The notes under the pieces are model-generated. The model saw only the letters and a list, made by a program, of their open reading frames with translations, was not told where the DNA came from and searched no databases. From assembly GCF_000151315.2 (NCBI RefSeq), contig NW_011887295.1:944544-1008543 (forward strand): a DNA stretch of 64,000 nucleotides, read 5' to 3'. Shown here one piece after another: positions 25,737-37,467 of this stretch; within the stretch, counting starts at the first letter, position 1; each line of letters starts with the position of its first letter. Both the position numbers and the translations under genes were made by a program. Source of the stretch: Capsaspora owczarzaki ATCC 30864 (lineage: Eukaryota; Opisthokonta; Filasterea).

Positions 25737-28283
25737 TCAATCCGCCTTGCGCGAACGCGTGACGGGGGAGCTGGCCGCGACAGGGGATGCGGCAGTGGTG
25801 GCCGGGGCAGCGACGGGAGCAGCGCCGTCCTTGGCTTCGCGAGCGGCACGCTTGGCGGCAGCACGCTCCTGCTTGGCAACTTGGTTGAAGTACAGCATGG
25901 CGAGGGCAATGCCAATGTGGCCACAGAAGTAGATGGACTCGTAGAAGTTGAGCGAATCCTCGATGGTCAGAATGATAAAGGCGGCGCAAATGTAGTCAAG
26001 GGTGAACTGGGTGACAAACCAGCCAGCAGCGTCGTAGGCAACCTTGGTTGGCTTAGGGGTCTTGCCGTCTGCCTCCATGACGAGAGGGCGGAAACGACGG
26101 CGCAGGTTGCGAGCAGTCTCGGTGACGAGAGCGCCGCAGGCGAAGGTGAGGTAGTAACCAGGGTAGAATCCCTGCGAGAGAAACAAAGTCACGAGCGTCA
26201 GCGTCCACCACACAACACAAGGACATTTTCAGACCCTAGGCGATAGAATAACAACAACAAACGAAATCAAAGATCGCCACGTACATGCCAGAAGGCGGAG
26301 GTCATGTAAGTGGCAACGGTAACGTAAAGAGGAGCCTTCTTGCCGGCAGGGGTGAGACGCTCGTAAACATAGCGGCGCAGCCAGTTGCTGGTGTTAATGT
26401 TCCAGTTGTCAATGACAACCTTGAAGCTCGTGGCAGTCTCGATCGCGATGGGGTTGACGTTGGCGACGCCGTTCCACTGGATTTGACCGCTCTTGTCGAC
26501 GCCGTTGTAACCAAGACCAGCGGCAACGCAACCGCCCTCGGCCATAATCCACGCAAAGTAGTACGGCAGACTGGATGGTTGATGCCGCCAAAACCAAAGG
26601 CATTGGTTGGCGAGAGAAATGAGCTGTTTGTTGTTTGTTGCACTTCTTCAAAAAAAAAAAACCTTACCGCGAAGAGGCAACTCCGGTAATGACGTAAAAG
26701 ACCTTGAAGAAGAACGAGCGGTCGTTTTGGAACTCGGCGGTCTTGATGTACATGTTGGGGATGAACTGGCCAGCGAGGACAACCGAAACCATGAAGAAAA
26801 TGCCAGCAAGGAAGCGCATCAGGGCAGGCTTGATGGTGCTGGGAATCTTGCCGTTCTGTGCACAGGGCGTTCAAATGCCAATGGATGGTGAGATGGAGGG
26901 CAGGCGGGGAACAATCGAGGCCGTCAAACACCAAAAGTCAGACGTACAGGGAAAACAGTCAAGTTGGTAAAGCGCATGTAGTCCTGGAACTCGATACCAG
27001 GGCCAGAGAGGAAGCCACCGTAGAAGAAGACAAAGCCGGCAAACTCGAGAACCGAGGGCACCTGGCGGGTGGCGTACTTTTGTTGATCGGGAGTGCACTA
27101 CCAACAACAACAACAACAACACAAAAAAAAAAAAAAAAGCAGAAATGGAATGTTGTTAGTCGTCCCAGGAATGAAATTTTCCGTGACTCGTGTAGGACGA
27201 GCAGGACGAGTGCATTCGCTGGGAGGTTGCAAGCAAGCTGGCGGTACCTTTTCAAAGCGGCGGCCGTCGGCAACAGTGAAGGCGTAGGCGGTGAGCTTGG
27301 TGGTGAGAATCATGAGCGGACCAGTGACGTCGAGAGTGTAGCCGCCGTAGTCGTAGTACTGGCGCACCATGTGGCTGCATTTTTCAATCACCCAGAGCAG
27401 GATTATGGATGGAGGGGAGGGGGTGGGGTTAGGACAAAGTGAGGACTCTTGGACTCTTGAAAGCAAAAGCACATGCCACAACTGTGGCAACTGTCAGCCC
27501 TTACCAGATGCACATGAAAAAGAGGCAGAAGACGAACGAGACGAGGGGCACCTTGGGGTTGGGGACAAAGCTGAGGGCGTAGACCGGGATGGCCATGGCG
27601 AGCGGCAGCGCCATCTGCGTCAAGCCAAAGCAGAAGATGCCAAACAGGAAGCCGGCCGTCGCAGAGTACCTTCGAATGCAACATCAAATGCAACATCAAA
27701 TGCAACATCAACATCAAAATCAACATGTGAGCCTTCAATTTTGATCTTTCTTATTTTCAAAACACGAAGTCAACAACAACAATAACAAGTCCTCAAAAAC
27801 TGACAGATGCTTGGTGGTCGGGGACGGCAGCATCTTGTGACCGAACGAGATCAGATAGGCAGCCAGCAGGCAGATCACGAGCCTGAGTTGAAAACGAATG
27901 TCAAACAGTAACAATGTGATGAGCATATGCGATGCAATGGATGATGTATGGATGAAGCAATCACAGTAAGAGCGCGGCTTTTTTGTTCAAGGTTTTTTGT
28001 TGGGGAAATGAAAAAAAAAAAAAAAATGAAAGAACGTTCGTTCGCATTATTGCCGATCGCAGATGGGAAGCAGGGGGGCACTCGCAGCGATGGCAGGGCA
28101 GAGGGTGAGCGAGAGCGAGAGTGAGAGAGACGTGGACGAGTGGGAGGAGGGGAGCCTGGTGAGATATCAACGGAGAAGAGAGAGAAAGAGAGAGAGAGAG
28201 CAGCCGTACTTGAGCTTGTCAACAGAAAAGCCGAGCGTGAGCGCATGCGGCTCGAGCCACGCGTCCACATCAAAAGCCAGCAT
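25737..28283 (-). CDS. MBOAT lysophospholipid acyltransferase (MBOAT1/2, ALE1 type)
   Basis: A multi-span endoplasmic reticulum enzyme that transfers acyl-CoA chains to lysophospholipids in the Lands cycle. Eight exons on the minus strand: 28210-28283, 27805-27882, 27505-27669, 27248-27374, 26948-27097, 26668-26855, 26285-26570 and 25737-26171, giving 500 residues. Family marks in order are DYGGYTLDVTGPLMILTTKL, RQVPSVLEF, FLSGPGIEFQDY, LPYYFAWIMAEG, FKVVIDNWNINTSNWLRRY and SAFWHGFYPGYYLTF, the last carrying the catalytic histidine. The phase-0 intron between exons 7 and 8 falls directly after that histidine codon. The tail is rich in Ala, Lys and Arg and has no KKxx ending. MBOAT1/2/ALE1 proteins share this motif set; substrate head group cannot be read from sequence. 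Confidence 0.93.
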
Positions 28284-28679
28284 TGTTGTGTGACACGAAC
28301 GAAACAACAACAACAAAAAAAAAAAAAAACAGACTGCAAAAGGATGGAAAAACAACTTGCAAATAAACCAAACACAAATACAACAATCAGGCCAAAAGGC
28401 AGCTGCAAAAATGCACAGTTGGGTTGGATGGCCCACCGCCTTGCCTTGCTCTGACAACACGCTCCATCGACGAGAAGGATTTAGCAACCACCCAACAGCA
28501 CAATCAATCAACCTGGAAAACCAAACAAACAAGGAATCACCTGGACCAAAGAACAAATTACAGCATCACAATGTATTTACAAAGAAATCCAACCCACAAA
28601 AACAAGCGAGATAGCACGCCAGTTTCAGAGCAAGCGTCCGATAGACACACAGTGACGCGTCCTCGAGAAGGATGACTGC
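28284..28679. other. Gap between MBOAT start and cytochrome c stop
   Basis: About 400 bases, A-rich, with no gene seen. It must contain the MBOAT promoter and the cytochrome c 3' end. Confidence 0.5.
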
Positions 28680-29151
28680 TTAGGCAGTCGAGCTCTTGAG
28701 GTAGGCGATGAGGTCGGCACGCTCGTCCTTCTTCTTGAGGCCGGCGAAGACCATCTTGGTGCCGGGGATGTACTTCTTGGGGTCAAGGAGGTACTCGAAG
28801 AGGGTCTCCTCGTTCCAGGTGATGCCTAGCAGAGTCACGACGAAGGGAGTTTGAAGTGAGAGCGATCAAACACAAAATGCAACAAAAAAAAAAAAAGTGC
28901 TCGCGCAAAATCCAAACCCACGACCCCCCTCGGAGATCAGAAAGATAACTGGCTCAATGCGTCAACTTACCCTTGTTGATGTTGGCATCAGTGTACGAGT
29001 AGCCGGCAGCCTGGCCGGTCTTGCGGCCAAACAGACCGTTGAGGTTGGGGCCGGTCTTGTGTGGGCCACCAGCCTCGACAGTGTGGCACTGAGCGCAGCG
29101 CTGCTTGAACAGCTTCTCGCCCTTAGCGGCGTCACCAGCGGGAACAGACAT
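28680..29151 (-). CDS. CYCS: Mitochondrial cytochrome c
   Basis: The soluble electron carrier between complexes III and IV in the intermembrane space. Exons 28971-29151 and 28680-28825 on the minus strand give 108 residues, normal for the family. The heme attachment site is CAQCH, so the standard two-thioether heme is expected rather than the FxxCH form of euglenozoans. The sequence [20 protein letters not shown] and the axial methionine in PGTKMVFAG are conserved. The single intron lies after ANINKG. The gene carries no mitochondrial presequence, as usual for cytochrome c. Confidence 0.97.
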
Positions 29152-29381
29152 TGTTTGATGTGGACTGTCGTGAACGAGAGGAAGCAGCAGCAAGCGAGCA
29201 ATCGAATTGAGTCAATCTGGTCGACACCCAACGGAACCGTCGGAGGAAGCAAGACTGCAGCACTCAAACACACGCAAACACCTTGGCAAAACAGACCCAA
29301 AGCGACTACAGTGTGACGGGATGCCTTGTCTGATTTTGAGCTGGGCTCTGCTGGAGCAGATCGCTCTCTCACCCCCAAAAT

Positions 29382-29382
<1 letters not shown>

Positions 29383-29413
<31 letters not shown>
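29383..29413. repeat. 31-base A homopolymer
   Basis: Uninterrupted A run upstream of cytochrome c. Its length may be unreliable in the assembly. Confidence 0.9.
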
Positions 29414-29416
<3 letters not shown>

Positions 29417-29470
29417 GCACATGCGCTTTCCAAAGCAATGGAAAGTGGTGTGGTTCCTTCCATTGATTCA

Positions 29471-29494
29471 CTCTCTCTCTCTCTCTCTCTCTCT
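29471..29494. repeat. CT dinucleotide repeat
   Basis: Twelve CT units about 320 bases upstream of the cytochrome c start, possibly a GAGA-like promoter element when read on the minus strand. Confidence 0.85.
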
Positions 29495-30093
29495 CGTCTC
29501 GGCGCAACGCTAACGCAGCCTTGGCCTTGATGGCAGCGTCCGTGCAATCCCAGCCGCGCACAGCACACGCCAGCAGCGAGCAACAAGCAGCGCGAAATCT
29601 CTTGGCTTTTGGAGATCTCGTTTTTGATTTTTTTTTTTTTTTTTTTTTTTGAGGAAGATCGATTGGACTTTTCCAGTTGCGGTGCCAGTCGGGTACGAGC
29701 AAGATTGGCAGCCGTGATCTGGTGCTGGCCACAGGTCACCTTCCTCCTCTTCCTCCTCCTCTAGCGCAGTGCCAGCGGTGGTGTCCTCGTGGGTTTTGCG
29801 ATGGCCCTATTCTTTTTTTTCTATTCTTTTTTTTTTTTTTTTTTTTGATTCTTGTTCAATGGTGGTTTTTGTACTCACGTGAAAAAGAGTGGATCGCGTC
29901 GTAGAGCAAAAACTATCAGAATGGCAGATTGCGAAGGAAATCGCAGATCAATTGACAAAATTCTGAAGCGCGGGGAGAGGGCCTGAGATGAGATTTTGAG
30001 CCAACTTGGAAAACACACACAATCGGTATCTATTCATGAATCAATCCACCAGGAAGGGTGCCGGCACAGCTTGCACAACTTGCAACATCCAAG

Positions 30094-31609
30094 CTACGAC
30101 TTTTGAGCGGCATCAATGGAAGCTGCTGCTGCAGCATGCGTGGTCTCGCGAGCTTGTTTCAAAATCTCGGCAGCACCAGCGGCAATCATTTCGGTGGCAA
30201 GCGCCTGTCCGAGGCCACTGGCTGTGGCTGCGTCGGTTGCGGTGATGGTGCGCTCAGCAAAGCGTGAATCAGTGCCGTCCAGGCTGAAAACTCCACCCCG
30301 AAGGCGCAGTTGACCGGAGGAAGCGTCAAACTCGGTGTGGACACCGAGCGGGACTGAGCAGCCGCCTTCCAAGCTGCGCATGAAGGCTCGCTCCGCCGTG
30401 CATCGGAGCGTCGTGTCGTTATCTTGCAAAGGCTTCAGCAGCTCGAGAGTGGCAGTGTCATTCTCACGGCACTCGATGGCCAGCGCACCTTGACCAACCG
30501 CGTACAAGGTGACTTCCGGCTTGAGAATCTAATCAAGTGCAAAACAAGGTCCCGACAGTCAAACTATGAGTGCAACAGTCTCGCCGCCATCCCTATAAAG
30601 GCAAACAACATGAAACGGCCCCAGCTTTCAGCCTTCAAATGCAAATGGACTCGACAAGCTCACCTCGCTCACACGACCTTGCCAGCCCATACGATCGAGC
30701 CCAGCCTCGGCGAGAATGAGACCAGCATAAGTCTCGGCGTCATCCAGCTTGCGAAGGCGCGTGTTGAGATTGCCACGCACATCGCGGAAGACGAGATGGG
30801 GGAATGCACGCCGAAGCTGCGCAATTCGTCGCAACGAGCTGGTTCCAATGACTGAGCCCTCTGGAAGGGTAGCCAGCGTCAGTCCTGCAAACTTTGCTCG
30901 AAGGATGACCTGGCGGGGAGAGATGATTGAGGGGGAAAGTGAGAAAATGAAACTTGGCCTTTTGTTTTCTACCTTTTTGGAGCCTGCAAGTCTCAACGTA
31001 CAGCATCGTATGGGCTATCGCGCTTGCAAATGGCACCGATCGTCATGCCTGGCGGGAGTGTTGTGGGCAAGTCTTTCAGCGAATGCACGACCAGGTCAAC
31101 CTGTCGATCAAGAGCAGTGAGCATGAGCGAGTCGAGCAACCCGGTTTTGCCCCACTTCCCCAGCTTGTTGAACTCGATTATTCGCCAACATGTGATCTAT
31201 TCCAAACCCTCGACAAATTCCGAGTCGAACTGGGTCGAGTCGGAGGGATATGCGCTCGCTTTACCTCGTTCTGAGCAAGAGCGACTTCGAGCTCCTTGGT
31301 GAAGAGGCTCTTCTCGCCAATCTTGGAGAGTGCGCGATCAAGGACGTTGTCGCCTGTTGTGCTCATTGTAGCTGAAGAAGGGGGGGGGAGGGCCATGATG
31401 ACCATCAAGTGAGCTGCACTTCCACGCGTCCCCACACAGCCATGCACAGCAGAAGCAGCCTCGCATTCCCACCATGCACGCCTCTCGAACGTACTCAGTT
31501 CAAATGTGCAGTCAGAGTAGATGGCCTTCAGACGCGCAATGACAGAGTTGGTCTGGATGAGTGCGAGCTCGCTCTTGCGGGAGCCAACACGAACCACACG
31601 TCCGCTCAT
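30094..31609 (-). CDS. HMBS: Porphobilinogen deaminase (hydroxymethylbilane synthase)
   Basis: Joins four porphobilinogens into hydroxymethylbilane in heme synthesis. Exons on the minus strand: 31495-31609, 31265-31371, 31002-31100, 30664-30909 and 30094-30528, giving 333 residues. [47 protein letters not shown] (with the catalytic aspartate), [23 protein letters not shown] and [11 protein letters not shown] follow the human enzyme closely. The dipyrromethane cofactor cysteine is in [11 protein letters not shown] took the ATG at 31609 ([13 protein letters not shown]) because it aligns with cytosolic HMBS; an in-frame upstream ATG would add about 18 hydrophobic residues and could supply a targeting signal. 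The animal and fungal type is supported over the plastid type by similarity. Confidence 0.95.
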
Positions 31610-31781
31610 GCTCAAAACAAAAATCAGAGTAACAAAAGGACTGGATGTGGCATATACTGTCATAGAATATACACAGTATCATCGATGCAAGGAATAGTGA
31701 ACGGGTATCAGATTACAAAGTTGTCTAACAAAGCTCAATCAACGCAACAATCGAAACAAACAAAAAGCAAAAAAGGGCAGG

Positions 31782-33311
31782 CTATTGACGATCTTCGTCG
31801 CTGTCACTGGCCTCGTTGTGCAATAACGAAACAGACGATGTGCTGGGCTCGGAGAGGGCCGCGGGATGAGCAAGCACCTCCACCTGCACGGCGGTCGAAA
31901 ACTCTTGCTTGTGAGCATCCACATTCTCACTGATTAGCTCAAGATCCGTGGCATCTGCAGGCCGAACAGTGCTGCGCTTCCAGCACATGAGAGCGCCGAC
32001 GCCTTCAAAGACAATCACCAGGACTAGCTGGGTGAAATTCAGGAGAAAGCCGACGCCGTTCGGCACGTAGATGAACACATCGTCGCGGTCGATGCCGTAC
32101 ACCACCCACACGGCGCAAGTGATCAGGGTCGTGCAGTTGAGTGGTACAGAGATGGAATTTGCTCGCTTAGTCTGCAGAATTTGGCGCTGCGCAGAACAAA
32201 GGAACGTCAACATTGGTGAGTAAACATGGCAGAAGACGGAAAAATGGCAGACAGACAGACAGACGGACACGACATACCATCGACATCAATGGGGCGGCAA
32301 AGAAGCAGAACAGGACAATGTTCGTCACCAACCCGATCACGAGCTGCTTGTCATCTTGCGAGGGAACGTGAAAGGACGTGACGTAAAACGCGACCAGCAT
32401 GTAGATTGTCAGGCCAAACGCGCAACGCCGCATGATCATGGCAGTCTGTGCACATTACAACGTGTGTGCGTGAGCCACCATGCAAGCAAGATGTACAACG
32501 TGCATGCAGGTCGTACCCGCTCGCTCGCCAGCTCGATGCAGACCAGCAGGTAGTACGAAGTCATCAGGCACCCGAACGCATTCGGACTAAATACCGCCAT
32601 GTCGTTAATCATAATGCCATAAACTGTCCATCCGATGCAGTTTGCAAGTAAGAATGGGTAAACGAGTGGGCTGAAGCCTCCGAGCGATTTCGCGCGTTGG
32701 ATGGCCAGAATGCCTGGTCTGCAAGAGATAACAAACAGGTACCCAACAGTCAAGTCAGTGCTGATCAACGCAAACAGATCAAACGTCAACTGTCGTTGAA
32801 TGCATTGATATTCTTGTGGATTTTTGATAATCTTGCTGATTGATTGGTTTGTCTGAGATTGATGCAGTCAGGTGGTCACCAACTGAAGCGAATCAATCGT
32901 TCGCACAGCTCATTGTGTTTGTTACGCGGCGACATCATCATGATGCTCAGCTCCTCGTTCAGAGCAGTCATCACGCGAACGAGTGTGCAGTGGGTTGTCT
33001 GCCTCGAGTGGTGAAGCTTCGTTTCGGGCGACCATTGCAAACCCCATACGTCGCGAGGGACGTGAGGCCATGCGGACGACGTAGCGAACCACCCCGCCCT
33101 CTTCCTCCTCTCTCCACCCGCTCTCACGCCACACACCACACACACGCCAAGCACAACAAGACAATTGCACAACAAGTGCAAGGAGCAGAAAACTACAAAA
33201 AGCGGGAAGTGAGTGCGTTTTTTGTGCGCCGTACAAGGAACTGAGCTGCAAGATCACTGTGATGATGATGCAGAGAATTGGCAGCAGCGTGCTAAAGAAG
33301 ACGTTGCTCAT
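31782..33311 (-). CDS. SWEET-family sugar transporter
   Basis: SWEETs are seven-span uniporters that move mono- or disaccharides down gradients. Exons on the minus strand: 33235-33311, 32517-32718, 32278-32445 and 31782-32186, giving 283 residues. The first MtN3 triple helix covers MSNVFFSTLLPILCI, LPGILAIQRAKSLGGFSPL and PFLLANCIGWTVYGIM. The second repeats the pattern with TKRANSISVPLN, TCAVWVVYGID and VPNGVGFLLNFTQLVLVI. The paired Asn/Trp and Pro positions typical of SWEET pores are present. The cytosolic tail is acidic and serine-rich, ending SDSDEDRQ. The first intron (about 516 bases) is longer than others here, and I joined the exons across it by homology and phase. Confidence 0.9.
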
Positions 33312-33462
33312 TGTGTTTGCTGAAAATATCAAAAAAGAATAACCAAGACTGAAAGCGTTCGACAAGAATGGAATGGTCAAAAATAATGGCTTGGATGGTT
33401 CAGAAAATGTAGATCTATTGATTTGCCCCAAACAAAAAAGACAAAACGACAAAAACAACACC

Positions 33463-35553
33463 TCACAGCATCGCCCAGTTGCTCAAAGTCATATTCCAAG
33501 CAACGCCGTCATTGTCGTTGTGGCGATACTCAAAGTACATCGAGTTGGCGTCGTGCACGTGGACGTACGCGACACCGAAGGCTTGATCGTGGAAGGCGTC
33601 CCACGTCACATTCATGTACGTTTCATTGTCGAGGGACGCGCCGCTCATGCCGACCATGAGGTGAACTGGGGCAGTAGGCTTGTCAAAGGTGCCGCTGCAA
33701 GTGCCGTTCATGACGGGGCAGGTGGCCTGGAACGAGTGGTAGTGGCCAGAGAAGAAAATGTTGACCTTGTACTGCTGCATCAAGGGCTCGAGTGCCGCGC
33801 GCAAATAGAGCGAGACGTTGTAGTCGCCCATGTAGTTTTCGCTGCAGTACGCCGGGCGGTGGGCAGACACAAAAATCCACGGCGTCACGCTGCGATCGAC
33901 GGACGCGAGGTCGTTGGCAATCCACTTGTACATGTCCGAGCCTGGCAGAAAGTCGTGCTCGGCGGAGAACTGCAAAAAGTGCACAGAGCCGTAGTCGAAC
34001 GAGTACCAGAAGACCGAGTTGCCATTGTCGGGCATGTGGAAGCGGTTGTGGGTCGGGACGCCGCACTCGCCGTTCGAATCATCGCCATAGTTGCCCCAGG
34101 AAGGATGGAAGCCATTGCCTGCCGCGTGGCTGGGATCCTTCTCGCCGCCAAGAAGATGGCAGTACTCGTGGTTACCAATGGAGACCTGGTACGGCTTGTT
34201 GGTGGCGATCGGCTCAATCAGTGCACCAAACCACTCCCACACGTAGCCACGGCCCAACGCGTACGAAAGGTCGCCGACGTGCAGGACAAAGTCGACATCG
34301 TCAAGGTGGCTCAAAACGCGTTCGGAAGTGGCGACAGCGCCGGGCCCAGTCGAGTACGTGCCCATATCCGCATAGACCACGAACGAGATGGGAGTATTCT
34401 TGCCAGGCTGCGGGGCCGTGGTAAAGTTGGCCACTGCACTCCAGCCAGTGGCATCGTTGCCATACCTGTACCAATACAGCGTGCTCGGCGCGAGATTGGT
34501 CAACAGCACGTCGTGGAAAAAGCCGGGATCGATGAACAAGACCGGGCTCGGAGTCGAAGCCAGAGGACTGCAAATGTCGCTCGCGCGGTACGTGTGGGAC
34601 GTTCCAGACATGTTCATGTTGAGGATTCCAGCCGAGGTGCCGTATTGCACGGTCGGGATTGTTTTGTCTTCGTTCGTCACCCACATCACTCTGACAGAAG
34701 AAAGAACATGTGAAACATTGAACGAGGCCAATGAGCAAACGCAGAGGGGGGGGGCACAATCATCAAAAGTCCTAGCTTGACACATGGATGTTCGAGTGCA
34801 CTTTGGCAAACAAACAAAGAGTCGTTCACTTACCGCATTGTGGTCGGGTCGCCAGGGTAGGCAAGTCGGCCGTGCGTGGGCTCATTCTTGTTCACGAATT
34901 CGACAGGAGCGCTTTGGGCCAGCTGAGTGAGCACAGTGTTGCCAGAAAAGTAGCGGAAGCCATAGTCCTTGCGCATGTTGACGAGCTCGAAGGTGACATT
35001 GCCAAAGCCTTGCGACGCGGTTTCGCACTAGCAACGGCATATTCACGGTCAACAACAATCGTCAATGCAACCTCAAATGCTTCATGAAAGGACGCGCAAC
35101 TTGTCTCCAATCGAGAGCAGCAGCAGCAGCAGCAGCAGCAGCAATGGATGGATGCCTCACCTCCTTCACGTAAACCCAATCAATGTAAAGGCTGTGCTCG
35201 CTCGTGCTGGGCGAGTAGACGCCAATCCAGTCGTCCGCCTGGACCTTTGTCACGCCACTCCACGAGACGGTGACCGTGTCTCCATTCTTGGCGATCAGAG
35301 ACGGGCTTGCAGAGACGGTGACCGCGGCGCGTGGCGCCCGACGGTTGATAGTGCCGTCCAGCTCCAGCTGCTGCTCCTGCTGCTCGAGCTCAAGCAGCAA
35401 CTCGCGCGAGGGTGCAGCTTCCTCCAGGTCATTGTGCCAGCGTCCAGCAGCACCCTTCGACCATGGCGACGGGCGACCGTGAGCGTCGACGCCCAGCAGG
35501 CCGGCAAAGAGCAGCAGCAGCGAGATTGCGCAAAACGCCGACAACCGCAGCAT
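33463..35553 (-). CDS. Secreted purple acid phosphatase
   Basis: A dinuclear metallo-phosphatase of the plant-like, high-molecular-weight PAP type, probably secreted or lysosomal. Exons on the minus strand: 35161-35553, 34834-35027 and 33463-34690, giving 604 residues. A signal peptide (MLRLSAFCAISLLLLFAGLL) leads. A fibronectin-like N-terminal domain holds VTVSWSGV and WIGVYSP. The five metal-binding blocks are complete: ADMG, GDLSYALG, GNHEY, VSAHRPAY and GHYHS. Many N-glycosylation sites are visible (NMSGT, NVSL, NGTCSG, NETY, NMTL). The arrangement resembles plant PAP24/27 and metazoan ACP7. The role is likely phosphate scavenging. Confidence 0.94.
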
Positions 35554-35712
35554 GGCTACCGTTTGTTGTTTTTGTTATCTGACGTGCAGAAGGAACGAGA
35601 CAAAGGACCAAAAGACCGAAAGTGAGTTGTTGTGTTTGATGATTGAAAAGTTGAATGGATGACGAGCGAGTGTTGACGGGAAAGCGGCAAAAGAAGACCA
35701 AACAGTACTAAA

Positions 35713-36424
35713 ATGAAAACTGAACGCACAAATTTGTCGGAGAAAGCCCGGAATCAAAAGCGAGAGGATGAGAGCGAGAGGATGAAAGCGAGAGTTGCTG
35801 ATGGACTGATACATACACAACAAAATGCATTTCAAAGTGAGAGGGACAATGCTCAGCAGTTGGAGCGGGAAGGGACTTGAATTCAGCCAGTCGGTACACA
35901 GCTGTCTGACAGCTGGTCGGGTTTGAAAACAGCCGCGCCGACCAACCAGACATCGGTCAGCAATCACGCACACTCAACAGAGAAAGCAATTTGGAAGGGA
36001 TGGATTGATTCGATCGATTGGATTCAGCGCACGGGCGGCCAGCAGCTCCGTTGAAGGGCATTGGTCTTTGGGTTTCTGTTTGTAGCGGTGCGATTTAGCC
36101 ATGAATGGGGCGTATTTGTTGAACCGATGTCTCATGAAGTGGTTTTTCGATCGTGTTTTCACAGTCGCAGTGCCTCGGAGCTTCCAATGGAAGTTCGATC
36201 CTCGAAAGAGCAAGCTGCAGCGCCAGTATGCTCCATACTAATCTCATTTTCAGCTCAAAGACAACATTGCCCTGCCGGAGTATGCCTGCGAGACAGCGGA
36301 AGTTCTATTATCAAGGCAACAGTGGAAAAAGCTCGAGTCCGAGAAAGTCGAATCTGAAAAAGCGCGACAAATACATGTCCTCTGCACAAGCGTTGCTGGA
36401 ACTGCTCAATTCCAACATTGCTTG
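35713..36424 (+). CDS. Possible small gene, unresolved
   Basis: The only open signals in the 900 bases between the phosphatase and PQBP1 genes are on the plus strand. A highly charged 55-codon frame runs 35713-35880 (starts MKTERTNLSEKARNQKRE). A basic frame starts at an ATG at 36101 (MNGAYLLNRCLMKWFF, later KFDPRKSKLQR). The second could continue after a very short 28-base GTATGC...TTTTCAG intron into KFYYQGNSGKSSSPRKSN and stop at 36424. It would be a basic protein of about 95 residues, the kind expected of a small mitochondrial ribosomal protein, but I do not recognise it and the intron is shorter than any other here. Confidence 0.2.
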
Positions 36425-36457
36425 ACCAATAACCAAACCAACAAAAGAAAACTCAAG

Positions 36458-37467
36458 TTACGACAAAGGAACATCTGCATTCATGCCGCGACCCCAGGAT
36501 CCTCTGCCAGAAACGAAAACAACGACGCAAAAGGTGAGTCACTGGAGCACAGCAGCTTGTACACAGCATTGTGCAAAACACCCCCGGCCTAAGAACGCCG
36601 TCTTCCTTACACGGGCGCATCAGAATACGATGACGGATCCATGGGATCAAGGCCATCCTCGCTGTCGCCGCCAGAACGATGGTGGCCGCCACGACCGCCA
36701 TAGCCGCCTCGACCACCCCGACCACCCCGACCGCGAGGTGGCCCTCCTCGCGATGCTCCTCGATAGCCTCCGGGACCGCCTCCGCGGCCTCGAGCACCGT
36801 GGCTTTGGTACGGCGCGCTGTCGTGTCGCCGTTGCTCCTTGCTCACAGACAACGATGCTGGTGCTGGTGCCTTGCCCGGCATGACGGGACCAATCTCAGG
36901 CCGGCCTGCATTCCCATGTGCAGCTGTCGATGGTGACGCAGCAGCCGGCATAGGTCGTTGATGATGGCCCTGGTACGGCGGTAGTGGCTCGCCCGCGCCA
37001 GTTTTGCATGGGACGCAAATTCCCTCCTGTGGCAGCGGTCGCTTGGATCCGCACTTCCAGCACGATGTGTAAACCAGCGCAGTCGGCTCTTCCACTGGTA
37101 GCAGCAGCTGTTGCCCTGCTTGCTGGACGTTGTTGACTCGCGACGCCTGGAACTGAGCGGGTTCTGCTTTTGGCGGCTGGTGGCCAGCACCACCACCACC
37201 ACCACTACCACTATTACTACTAGTAGTACCACTACTACTTTGAGAAGCAGGAGCGTGAGTTGCTGGCGGATGTGCTTGATGCCAAGCTGAGCTCGCTTGT
37301 GCTTGCGCTACTGCTGCCGTGCTTGGATTCGCAGCAGTGGCCGGCCATGTCCACTTGGTCTCGTTCGTCTCCGTGTTCCAGTAGTAGACAAGTCCTGTAG
37401 CCGGATCTGGAACCGCCTGCCATGGATGTGGCAAGGGTACTGCAGGTGCAGGTGCTTGTTGAGCCAT
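36458..37467 (-). CDS. PQBP1: PQBP1-like WW-domain splicing factor
   Basis: PQBP1 is a nuclear WW protein that binds the U5-15kD/TXNL4A spliceosomal factor through its C-terminus. Exons on the minus strand: 36611-37467 and a small terminal exon 36458-36503, giving 300 residues. The WW domain is at about residues 14-44 (HPWQAVPDPATGLVYYWN, then TKWTWP). Next come a Ser/Gly linker and a small zinc-ribbon-like CWKC...CVPC unit that human PQBP1 lacks. An RGG/GGY-rich segment follows. The C-terminal DGLDPMDPSSYSDAP matches human PQBP1. Read straight through, the protein ends DAPV. Splicing at the GTAAGG donor adds GSWGRGMNADVPLS, which lines up with the conserved human continuation, so I include the second exon. 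Confidence 0.82.

Larger units (their letters stand above)
29152..30093. other. Intergenic region with homopolymer and dinucleotide tracts
   Basis: This stretch contains the cytochrome c promoter and the end of the porphobilinogen deaminase gene. Most of it is simple sequence: a 31-base A run, a CT repeat and two long T runs (about 29630-29651 and 29829-29846). No gene is seen. Confidence 0.5.

Noticed and set aside
32876-33181. Minus-strand frame with hydrophobic start inside the first SWEET intron
   Set aside because: It does not match the SWEET first-to-second helix loop. Joining 33235 to 32718 gives the normal family sequence in phase.
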